Part shown: positions 28,709 through 40,015 of the stretch, piece by piece | How positions within the stretch are numbered: the stretch's first letter is position 1 | Layout: every line of letters begins with the position of its first letter | From: Loripinus fragilis | Taxonomy: Eukaryota > Mollusca > Bivalvia > Lucinida > Lucinidae | Direction: 5' to 3' | Length of the DNA: 64,000 nt | NCBI GenBank assembly: GCA_964019695.1 | Contig: OZ026522.1 | Coordinates: forward strand, 62,023,811 to 62,087,810 | Notes under the pieces: model-generated | Seen by the model: the letters and a program-made list of their open reading frames with translations, nothing else | Told to the model about the DNA's origin: nothing | The model's database searches: none | Position numbers and translations under genes: made by a program

Positions 28709-30290
28709 ATGCCCCCAAAGGAACTTTGGGAGGCATATTGTAATCGCACTGTCCGTCCGTCCGTCAGTCCGTCCGTCCCGCTTTCGTGTCCGGTCCATAT
28801 CTCCTATATTCTTTGAGGTAGGAATTCCAAATTTGGTATGTGGATGCATCTTGGGGTGGCGGAGTGTCGCGTACCATTTTTGGGTCACTGTGACCTTGAC
28901 CTTGACCTCTGACCTAGTTTTTAGAATAATCGTGTCCGGAGCATATCTCTTATATTATTTGAGGTAGGAATCTCAAATTTAATGTGTGGGTGCATTTTGG
29001 GATGATGAAGTGTCGCGTACCATAATTGGGTCACTGTGACCTTGAACTTGACCTATGACCTAGTTTCTAGAAACTGCATTGAGTCTGGAGCATATCTTCT
29101 ATATTCTTTGAGGAAGGAATTCTTAATTTGGTGTGTGAATACATCTTGGGATGGCGGAGTGTCACATACCATTTTCGGGTCACTGTGACCTTGACCTCTG
29201 ACCAAGTCTTTAGAATAATCGTGTCCGTAGCATATCTCTTATATTATTTGAGTTAGGAATTTCAAATTTGGTGTGTGGATGCATCTTGGGATGATGAAGT
29301 GTCGTGTACCATAATTGGGTCACTGTGACCTTGAACTTGACCTCTGACCTAGTTTTTAGAATAATCGTGTCCATAGCATATCTCTTATATTATTTGAGGT
29401 AGGAATCTCAAATTTGGTGTGTGGATGCATCTTGGACTGACAAAGTGTCGCATACCATAATTGGGTCACTGTGATCTTGAACTTGACCTCTGACCTAGTT
29501 TCTAGAAACTGCATTGAGTCTGGTGCATATCTCCTATATTCTCTGAGATAGGAATTCAAACTTTGGTGTGTAAATACATCTTGGGATAACGGGGTGTCAC
29601 ATACAATTTTTAGGTCAATGTGACCTTGACCTCTGACCTATTTTTAAGAATTATTGTGTCCTGAGCATATCGCTTATATTCTTTGAGTGAGGAATTCCAA
29701 ATTTGGTGTGTGGATGTATCTTGGGATAGCGGAGTGTCATGTACCATTTTTAGGGTCACTGTGACCTTAACTCTGACCTAGTTTTAGAATAATCATGTCA
29801 AGAGCATATCTCTTATATTACTTGAGATAGGAATCTCAAATTTGGTGTGTGGATGCATCTTGGGATGAGTAAGTGTCGCTTACATAATTATGGCACTGTG
29901 ACCTTGAACTTGACCTCTGACCTAGTTTCTAGAAACTGGTGCATATCTCCTATATTCTTTGAAATAGGAATTCCAAATTTGGTATGTAAATGCATCTTGG
30001 GATGCCTTAGTGTCACAAACTATTTTTGGGTCACTGTGTTCTTGACCTCTGACCTAGTTTTCAAGAATTATTGTGTCCAGAGCATATCTGCTATATTATT
30101 TGATGTAGGAATCCCAAATTTGGGGTGGAGATTCCTATTGGGATGGCGGAGTGGTGCATACCATTTTGAGTCACTTTGACTTTGACATTGACTTCTGCCC
30201 TCATTTCTAGGTTTTTCGTGCTATATTACAGCTATCTTTCCTCAAATGTGTCTTATGCTAGACCGATTCCTTTGGGGGCATTCGTCACGT
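28709..30290. mobile_element. Tandem-core element with inverted ends (family T5)
   Basis: Ends ATGCCCCCAAAGGAACTTT at 28709 and GATTCCTTTGGGGGCAT near 30280 are inverted repeats. After a GTCCGTCCGTC tract at 28750-28780 come about nine units of 136-150 bp, marked by GGGTCACTGTGACCTTGA near 28882, 29026, 29176, 29322, 29462, 29608, 29754, 29890 and 30028. Each carries AGCATATCTCTTATATTATT and TTTGGTGTGTGGATGCATCT. No protein. Confidence 0.8.
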
Positions 30291-30299
30291 GTTTGTGAC

Positions 30300-31320
30300 A
30301 TTTCTTGTTTACAGATTTATAGATCTACTTTAAATTGTTAGATATCAGATTTCTTTTCATCATATGTCCTATGCTTCTCTTATCAGTAGCTTTTTTGGTA
30401 ATTTTACTTTTATCAGTATTTATTGTCACTGATTTTAAGTTAATCGAATCTAGACTCTCATATGAGCCAGTGTCAACGAAAGGTACAAGTTGCCATGTGC
30501 GCCCATCAAAGACTTAGATCAGCCTTCACATCCAAACAGTCTGATCAGTGTCTTATATGGGTGCTCTATGGGTATCCAAGAGTCCAACATTTCTTCAGGT
30601 GGAAAATGAAGACGCTGATTAGATTGTGCAGATGCTTAGACTGATTTGAAGTTTTGCTGTGTGCACATGCCAACTCATACCTTATGCTGGCCACTGGCTC
30701 ATGTAAGAATCACACTAGGTAGGCGGCAATGGAAAACGCTCTTAACAATCAATGAACACCAATCAAAATTGCTAGAAATAGTGTTTTCAATTGTCATTTG
30801 TCGACAGGCCAGCCACAATGGCAATTGAAAACTCTGTTTCTAACGATTTTTGATCTACGTTCCTCGATAGTACTAACGTTTTGGATTGCTGCTGATTTGG
30901 CGTGAGAATTTTCTAGTAATAATGGGGATGTTGAGTGTCTTGAATTATGTACATTCTGATTGTAAACTAGTTACTAGTCAAAGTAGGGTACGGGTAAGTA
31001 TGATCAATGCAAACCATGTCGAATACAATTGACTTCCTGATAGTTCAGGACATCTGCTTGGTTGTCTTCATGCTGGATGTTTTTTATATCTTTACTTCTC
31101 CCAAATTTTCATCCATTTATCTGGCAGAATTTGCTTTATTTTCAAGCAGAGTGGAAGCGAGAATCATGGTCAGCTGGCTTCAGAAGCCAGCTGATCTTGA
31201 CCTACTCTGTGTGTCCTATTTTGGCATGGTTAAGGGTTATCCAGGGTTAATTTGGGATGCATTTGGTTTATGTATAAATATGAATTGTTTTCTTTATTTT
31301 TTATATCAAAACTTGATGTG
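30300..31320. other. No gene recognised
   Basis: Longest plus ORF 31007-31348 (113 codons) includes a GTCAGCTGGCTTCAGAAGCC palindrome shared with other intergenic sites (26130, 60530), so I treat it as chance. Nothing else seen. Confidence 0.4.
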
Positions 31321-31327
31321 GGTTCTT

Positions 31328-31782
31328 AATTCTTTACATGCTGGGTAATTTTTCATCTGCTGACTTTTCTTTCAAAATTATTTTTTTTTTCAAAAAGTTC
31401 TTTCAGGAACTTTATCAGAGTGTCAAACAGTTTGGATTTAGAGCAGGGCCGACAGAGTCCAAACTGTCAGCAGATGACAAAAATCACCACTAGCAATCAT
31501 GTGCGGATCCAGAGGAGGGGGGATAGGGGGTCCAGACCCCCAGTTGAAAATCACAAGTTATATGGGTTTCTATAGAAAATAGCATTCGGAACCCCCCTGG
31601 AAAAAGTTGGACCACCCCTGGAAAATGATGGACCTCCTCTGGATCCTTGGATAAGTATAGTTTTCTCTGTAATAAACCATTGGGGAAAAAACTTGTCCAG
31701 ACTGTTTCCTGACCGTCGGGCCTGGACCCCCCCCCCCTGAAAAAAAATCCTGGATCCGCATATGAGCAAGGAAAGAGTTAAA
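31328..31782. mobile_element. TTAA-type family G element with a GGATCC-ended element inside
   Basis: Left end TTAATTCTTTACATGCTGGG, right end AGGAAAGAGTTAA. Family G centre at 31425-31490 (TTTGGATTTAGAGC / GAGTCCAAACTGTC). A family B element (GCGGATCCAGAGGAGGGGGG to AAAAATCCTGGATCCGCATA, 31502-31761) is inserted. Confidence 0.65.
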
Positions 31783-31809
31783 AGAGGTTCTTATAATTAA
31801 GAAATAGAT

Positions 31810-31958
31810 GAGCTCTAGCAGTGAATTGTTGTATAATAATTCACTGTTTGGAGGGCAGTTTTAAAGAAGATCAAATCACGAGGGCGCAGCGTGATTGATT
31901 TATCTTCGAACAACTGACCGACAAACAGTGAATTATTACTCAACAATTCATGCAGTAG
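31810..31958. mobile_element. Foldback MITE, ~150 bp
   Basis: AGCTCTAGCAGTGAATTGTT, then AATAATTCACTGTTTG, inverted as CAAACAGTGAATTATT then CAACAATTCATGCAGTAGAG. Inner arms GAAGATCAAATCACGAGG / GTGATTGATTTATCTTCG. Confidence 0.75.
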
Positions 31959-31959
31959 A

Positions 31960-33080
31960 GCTGACCTATTTCGATTCTAACACACAGTAAACGAGGAAAA
32001 CACATTTGAAGTCTTCAGCTGCTTCCAACTTTCTGCCATTGCACTGAAGAAATCCTGCCAATAGTTGGACTGTGAAGCATACGTTTACATGAACATGTAG
32101 CGTCATTCAAGCGTAAAAACGACGTTACACTGTCTAACGCCATGTCTGATGTCATTTTGCAGTAACAATTGACGTCAGGTAGTGCACGCTTTCCACACAC
32201 TTTCAAAACTTTGACTATATCGTTTGATAAAACATGTTTTTTAGCGTTGGCTCTATAGGTGAGGTGTGTTAGAACTAGACACAACATAAGTTTTTTATGC
32301 TTTTAGAGAAATATTACATTTTACACTACCTTGATATGTGAAGAAACAATGGATATCTTAAAAAGTAAAAATTCTAATCTTAATGTGTCAACTGTATTTT
32401 GTAAACTGTGTGGTAAATGTCCTAAAATTTTAAACGCTTTTTTTCAAGGCTGCAGTTCACAAAATGCTTGCCAGAATAGCAAACAGGGAAGACCTTGATC
32501 ATACTGCTTCTTCTGAAGCAGTCTGATCTGGGTTTGCACTTTTGTCTGGGGTTTTTTATTAGACAACTAGTGTTTAAAATTTTAGAACAATAACCATACA
32601 ATATGACATTGATGCTGCTGTTTAAGAATATGCTATAGTCTTACCACAGTAAAAAGAACCTTGAATAACTCAAAAACATTGTTATTTCTTGCAATTTTCA
32701 GATGAGTAAGATCCATTATAGATTTCAAAACCCTGCAGCGGTCTATATATTTATCTTTTAATTGTACAGTAAGTTTCATAAGTATGGAGCACTTCAAATG
32801 TGTGATCTTTGCTTGGGACACAGCATTTTTGCTGTTTTTTTGTGTGTGCTGCGTTTTATTCAGAATTTGCACACCAAAATGTCATAGTTTTAATTCAAGT
32901 ATAATCATCATTCTTTTGGTCCTTTTATACAAGCAAATCCATGAGATTTTGATATATTATCCAGCAATCTTGCGCATCCGTAGAATTTCAAAAACCTTCA
33001 ATATTGGCACACACTTATTAAGTAAGTAGACACACAAAATAACAGCCATCTAGCCCCAATATGTTATTTTGCATGCCTGT
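31960..33080. other. Downstream of the DM9 gene; no other gene recognised
   Basis: Short family G-like palindromes at 32440-32540 (ATCATACTGC...GCAGTCTGATCTGG). The minus ORF 32287-32015 has no recognisable domain. Confidence 0.4.
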
Positions 33081-33088
33081 TTGCTGCA

Positions 33089-33094
33089 TTTATT
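33089..33094 (-). promoter_or_regulatory. Poly(A) signal of DM9 gene
   Basis: AATAAA on the minus strand (TTTATT on plus), 65 bases past the stop codon; a typical position for a short 3' UTR. Confidence 0.6.
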
Positions 33095-33158
33095 TTGGAT
33101 TTATCTGGATCTACACTGTTTTCAAAATAGGATGTACCCTGGTTAAGCATGGTAATGT

Positions 33159-33307
33159 TTAATTCTGCATGAATGGTCTTGACGGAGAGTATATGTAGGA
33201 ATCGTCTCTGTATTTTCTTCTGTGACATAACAGTTCATACTGGTTACACTTAAGCTCTTTCCCTTTCCATGGAATAAGACAAACACCCATTGATGGCTGG
33301 TAGATAC
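33159..33307 (-). CDS. DM9 gene exon 3 (end)
   Basis: Acceptor CATTTTCAG before 33307. Reads IYQPSMGVCLIPWKGKEL then KCNQYELLCHRRK and stops with TAA at 33161-33159. The motif Y-x-P...W-K-G-K-E...YE-L-L closes the second DM9 repeat. Confidence 0.88.
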
Positions 33308-36300
33308 CTGAAAATGCAAGACCTGACATATGTCATATGAGATAATGATTCAATTTGTCTTCAATTTAACCCATTTAAACCTTGATCGCCTGATCTGGGC
33401 TTCCACTGTTTGCCTATGTTCCACAAAAAGGAAGCAAGGCTAATATGGGCTAAGAAGGCTCCCTAAGGATGAACATGTGTTCAAAAAGTTACATTACATT
33501 CTTTTTATCTGATAAAATGGGAGCGCAGTGGCTCAGTGGTAGTGCACTTGACTCTAGACCGACGTGCCTTGGGTTCGAGCCTCACGAGCGTCACTGCATT
33601 GTGTCCTTGAGCAAGACGCATTAATCCTTGCTTAGTATTAGTACTGGTTCAACCCAGGAAGACCCGTCCCGACATAACTGAAAGATTGTTGATTGGGACG
33701 CAAAGAATCAAATCAAACAAAGTCTGTTTAAAATAACTTAAAAGTAATATTTTGGGACAAGAATTACCACATTGCAGACCTTTTTAAAAAGTTATTTAAG
33801 TTCAATAATTGAAAATTCAGATTTTTTGGGGGACAATTTAACTGATTTTGACCAACAGGTACTATATACGACTGACTATCTCTATGTGACTTCATATATT
33901 AGGGTGCATGTTCCATGGAGGGACAATAGTCAAAGTCTAGGACTCATTTAAAGTGCTGTTATATTTTTCTGAATTATGCAGATATTTTACAGACCATTTA
34001 TTAGAAAGCTTTCATATTTGGGCGTTTTGTACCATTCATGGCAGGCTTCCATTCGACAGCTTCAGACACTTGGGTCCATGCCCCAGGGAGGGGCTAGAGC
34101 TCAAAATCTAGGACATCTTATTTTTTTTCTTTTATTTTGATTTGTATTTGAACAAAAGGTACTTTCTCTCTGTGACTTTAGACCCTAAGGTTCATGACCC
34201 AAGGTGGGGCTAGAGGTCAAAAGTCTAGGACTGTTTTCAAAAGTACCATTCTAGTTTTCCAACTTATGCAGATATCGGTTTTAGAAAACATTCATATTTA
34301 GGCAGATGGTACCATTCATGACAGGCTTCCAGTCGACAGCTTCAGACACTTCAGACTAGAGGCCAGTCCTAATGAGACAATGGCTATAAATAAGTTTCAA
34401 AGGTCAAGGTTGACCTTTGACTTTTCAACTAAGGTCGCTCATATTGGAGTCCCATCAACATATTAAATCATAGTTTTCTCAGGAACTACTAGGCCAATTG
34501 AACTAAAATTTCATATGAAGACTCCTTATGATAGGTTAGCAAAAATTGATTCAAATTGATATGGTCACATGACCAACTTGAGATGGCCACCACACCCATA
34601 TATGGTAAAACCCCTTTAAATATCTTATTCTCTGGAACCAAAAGGCCAATGACCTTGGGTTTTTGTATGTAGCATTAGGGGTTTGGGCCCTACCAGGTTT
34701 GCACAAATTATGAATCTAGCTTGACCTTGACCTACTTTATGGCAAGGTCAAATTTGACTCCTTATGCGTTAATATGGGAAAAATCTTGAAATGTTCATTT
34801 TTCTATAACTGTTTAAGCCCAAATCATATTTTCGGGAAATGTTTAACCTTATGAGACAATGGTTTTATATAATACCAAATGTAAAGCTGACCTATGACCT
34901 TGTATCCAATGCCACTCATTTGGACTGCCACATACCTATCTAAACATTGGTTTCTCAGAAATCACTCGACTGTTTGATGGAGTATTCATTAGATTGTTTT
35001 AGGTCTCGTGACCAAAATGAAGTAGTTGACATTGCCCTATTTAACATAATAAAAGAGATCAGGTGAACGCCTCAGGACCTTGCACTTTCTGATACGTTTA
35101 TATTCTGTTTATAATGAAACTAATAAATTTGCCTCCTTGATATTTTGGCACGGATCCTATGCATGTAGTCCAAATTCCGAACCCTGGTTCTTAACACACA
35201 CTAGATACATAGTTCCACTGGTAAGCTGGGAAAACACATTAGAATAACCACTTTGTGCAAATGATATTTGTTGCATTATGACGCATTGGCGTAGGTATTA
35301 ATTACAAATTGGGTTAAACACTCATACCATCTATACTCTCTGAGAGATACAGAGTAAAGGTAATGCCATGCGCGGATCCAGAAAGTTCTGTCAAATTATG
35401 CACGTCTCGTGAACACATTAAATTGGCAAATTGGTGCAATTTCGCCTCCAGATGCAACTATACACTCAAGCTCCACTAAAGTTTGAATTATATTTAATCA
35501 ACGTCGCCTGAATTGTCCCACTTGCCTGTTAAGTTAACGGGACTGGATCCAAAACTCACCTTTTACGTGCGGATCCAGCAAATTTTGTCAGAGGGGTCCA
35601 AGTTTGATAACGTTTTTTTTCTTCTTCCCAAATACCACTATAAGCGTGCCATCGAAACGCCTTTTATATGGCGTGTCGCTGGCGTGCTGATGATAACTTG
35701 CGTGCCGATGATGGAGCATCATTTAATGTTGGCTTGGTAGCTTTGTGATTTTTCAGGGGATCCGGGCCAGTATTGCTAAGAAAAACCTATATTTTTGTGA
35801 TGTTTCAGGACGGGGGGGGGGGTCCAGACCCCCTGCCCCCCTCCCCTGCAAGGTCAATATAGATTAAAGCTATACGAAAATGGCCGAGAACTTACCCATG
35901 CTCATATTAAAGCCAGGTGACAGGGCACGTGCAATATATAGAGGTTCGCCCGAGCGTGTCTGTCCACCTTGTACGGCTTTGCTGTTGAACTTCCCATTAG
36001 AACACGCTATCCACATTAGTCCATTGTGGTTCCACTTTGTTGTTAGCATTTCATATTTTCTACGGGTTATCACTCTACCATTCCATGTTGTGTATATGCG
36101 CTCTTCATCGGGGATAACCTTTCCTGGAACCAAGTTCCCTTTCACATATGTTCTTCCTGGAAGACGTTAAAGAGCAGAACATCGTTTTATTACTGAGGAT
36201 GCGGGGACATAGCACTGGAAACATTGGCGGATCCAGAAAGTTTTGTCAGAGGGGGTCCAACGATGGCAACGTTTTTAGCTCACCTGAGCCTTCTCCTCTG

Positions 36301-39300
36301 AAACCACTGGGCCAATTGAACTCAAATTTCATATGCAGACTCCTTAGGATGGGGGAACGAAAGTTTGTTCAAATATTTTTGGTCACATGACCAAGATGAC
36401 CGCCATGCACATATATGGTAAAAACCCTTTAAAAATCCTCTTTTCCAGAACCAGAAGGCCGATGACCTTTGGATTTGGTATGTAGCATTGGGGATGTGGG
36501 GCCTACCAAGTTTGTTCAACTAAAGATCCTGGGTTGACCTTGACCTCCTTAACGTCAAGGTCAAATTTGCTTCCTAATGCATTTAAATGGGAAAAATTTT
36601 GAAAAGTTGATTTTTTGAAAACTATTGAAGCCAAAGTCATTATTCTCACTTGATATGTTTTATCTAATGTGACAATGGCTAAAAATAAGTTCCAAAGGTC
36701 AATGTTGACCTTTGACCTTTCAGCCAAGGCCGGCCAATTGAACTCAAATTTGATTTGAAGACTCTTTACAATAAGATGGCCAAGATTTGTGCAAATTGTT
36801 TTGGTCACATGACCAAGATGGCCGCCATGCCCATATATGGTAAAAACCCTTTAAAATCTTCTTCTCTAGAACCAGAAGGCCGATGACCTTGGGACTTCGT
36901 ATGTAGCATCGGGGATGTGGGACCTACCAAGTTTGTTCAAATGATGATCCTGGATTGACCTTGACCTACTTAACGTCTAGGTCAAATTTGCTTCCTAATG
37001 CATTTAAATGGGGAAATTTTTGAAAAGTTGATTTTTTGAAAACTATAGAAGCCAAAGTCATTATTCTCACTTGATATGTTTTATCTAATGTGACAATGGC
37101 TATAAATAAGTTCCAAAGGTCAAGGTTGACCTTTCAGCCAAGGCCGCTCATATTGGAGTCCCATCAATATATTAAAACATAGTTTTTTTTTCAGAAACCA
37201 TTGGGCCAATTGAACTCAAATTTTTGATATGAAGACTCCTTACAATAAGTTGGCCAAGATATATGCAAATTGTTTTGGTCATATGACCAAGATAGCCGAC
37301 ATGTTGATATACGGTAAAAACCCTTTAAAAATCTTCTTCTCCAGAACCAGAAGGCTGATGACATTGGGACTTGGTATGTAACATTTGGGATGCGGGGCCT
37401 ACCAAGTTTGTTCAATTGATGATCCTATGTTGACCTTGACCTACTTAACATGAAGGTCAAATTTGCTTCCTTATATGCATTTAAATTGAATTTTTTTTTA
37501 AAAGTTGATTTTTTAATACTGTTGAAGCCAAAGTCATTGTTCTCATTTTATATATGTTAAGAGGCAATTTCAAAGGTCAATGTTGACCTTTGACCCTTAA
37601 GCCAAGGTCACTCATATTGGAGGCCCATCAATATATTAAAACACAGTTTTCTCAGAAACAACTTGGCTAATTAAACTCAAATTTCATATGGAGACTCCTT
37701 AAGGTGAGTGGAGTAAATTTGAACCAAATCTTAATGGCCACATCACCAAGATGGAGGCCATGCCCATATAAGGTAAAAACTCTTTAAATATCTTCTACTC
37801 TAGAATCAAAAGGACAATGGCATTGGGGATGTGGGCCCTACCAGGTTTTCACAATTGATGAATCTGGGTTGACCTTGATATTTTTTACAGCAAGACCAAA
37901 TTTGATTCCTAAAGCTTTTTCCATTGGAAAAATCTTGAAATGGTCATTTTTCTATAAAACTGTTTTAGCGGAAATCATAATACTTGCGAAAAATGCTAAA
38001 CCTATGGAGACACTGGTTTTATATAAGCACCAAAGGTCAAGCTGACCTTTGACCTTTCATCCAAGGCCTCTTATATTGGACTGCCTTATACATATCTAAG
38101 CATCTTTTTCTCAGAATTCACTGGGATGTTTAAACTCAAATTTCATATGGAGAATTCAGTAGATAAAACAAGATAAATATGATAATATTTTAGGTCACTT
38201 GATCAAAATGGCCACTGCCCATATATGGTAAAACAAAATATGTTTGATTAATAAGCCTTAGTTGACCTTGACCTATTTTAACATTATTAAGGAGATCAGG
38301 TGAGCGCTTCAGGACCTTCAGGTCCTCTAGTTTTGTTTGTTGTTATGCATGAGAGGATATATGATCCAATACCACTACAAACGGGCCATCATCGGCCCGC
38401 CAGCAAAACACCAATTAAATGGCGTTTCGCTGGAGTGCTGAGGATGGCCCAGCATTGAATGCTGGCTTTGCAGCTTGGTGAATTTTCAGGGGATCCGGAC
38501 TAGTATTGCTAAGAAACACTATATTTTAAGGATATTTCATGTGTGGGGGAGTCCCTCCTCTGGATCCGCGCATGCCAGAAAATCGCGTCAGTGGGGGTCC
38601 TGTCATCATCGTATTTCACAGAGGGCCGTATGAAGCTCCACCGAAAAGCAATTGGACCTTTGGGTCCAATGGCTACTCTAGGGATGGCGGGGATACCAGT
38701 ATCTCTAAAGAAACATATAGCCACTTGTGATTTTCAAAGGGGGTCCATACCCCTTGTCTCTCCTCTGGATCTGCTCATAGGAGAGACAAAGTAAATAAAA
38801 TAATCTTGCCATGGTACTAAACTTTGCATACGATTCTGTGTTTCTAGTATCGAATGAATAATTCAGTAAAAATAAAACTGCACAATCAGTTTTGATGCGG
38901 TATTTACACTGGTCAATGTAAACGCACCGGTGGTTGTTACAACGAGCAGGTGGTGGCATTCTTCCGCACTGGTGATGGCTTAAAAGGTAAAAAAATCTAT
39001 ACCTGATGACTTATTTGACTTAATGATTTATTTATAAGCTTGCATTTATTTTATTTGTGATGACACCTGGCGCACAGACCAACGGTAACATTGGTAACAG
39101 GTGCTTTTTCAGCGGGAGCTGTCTATAATCGACTTTACTCTAAATTATCCACCAATCAGAAAAATCGACTTTACTCTAAATTATCCACCAATCAGAAACA
39201 ATCTTACATCTGCAAGTCTGCTATCTATGCTCATTGAAACGGACTATCTAAATTATCCACCAATCCGAAACAATCTTACATCTGCAAGTCTGCTATCTAT

Positions 39301-39971
39301 GATCATTGAAATGGACTATAATTTGTTAGGTATGAAAGCCGGGACTGTGCCGCGCTGCCGCGTCGAAATCTGCCGCGCCAGAAATATATTTTTCCTTTCC
39401 CGAAGCACTAAGAGGTGTAATACCGTATTTTTTTTCGCTCTGTCATCTGCAAATAGTATTATTAACAATTGCCAATACAAAAATACATTATTTTTACCGA
39501 AATAATGATTTTAATGGCGATTTGACATGTGTCAGGGGTAGGAAAGCCCCTGCCGTGCCTTGCCACTTGCGTTAGTGGCAGTTTGCCATATTTTTTAACA
39601 GTCGATTACTGGAACATTTGTCCTGGCTGCATTTTTACTAGAATCCATGGCACGGATGATTCTTAGTGGGTGTTTTAGGCATGCAATGGAATATATTGAT
39701 AATAATAACGCATTCACTCAATTGGCACTTTTCCATGCGTTGTTACAGCTGGACAATTAATTGGTCAGTTAAACTTGTTTACGGTCCGCTTGCATCATAA
39801 TATAATCAAGGGACCATCATTAAATGAATAATATTCTTGACTTTGATCAATAATAGAACCGAACAAGCTCATTAAAGAATCTAATCTGATCAATTAGTGC
39901 CAAATTTGGAACAAGAAGCTTGTGAACTTCAATGAGCTCAACATTCATTTGTGTTACTCAGAATCTAGTAT

Positions 39972-40015
<44 letters not shown>

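Noticed and set aside
31007..31348. 113-codon hydrophobic ORF
   Set aside because: AT-rich DNA with a palindrome shared by other intergenic sites; no signal of a real membrane protein.
35880..36170. 96-codon plus ORF opposite DM9 exon 2
   Set aside because: Shadow of the minus-strand coding exon; the DM9 motifs, splice sites and phase all belong to the minus strand.
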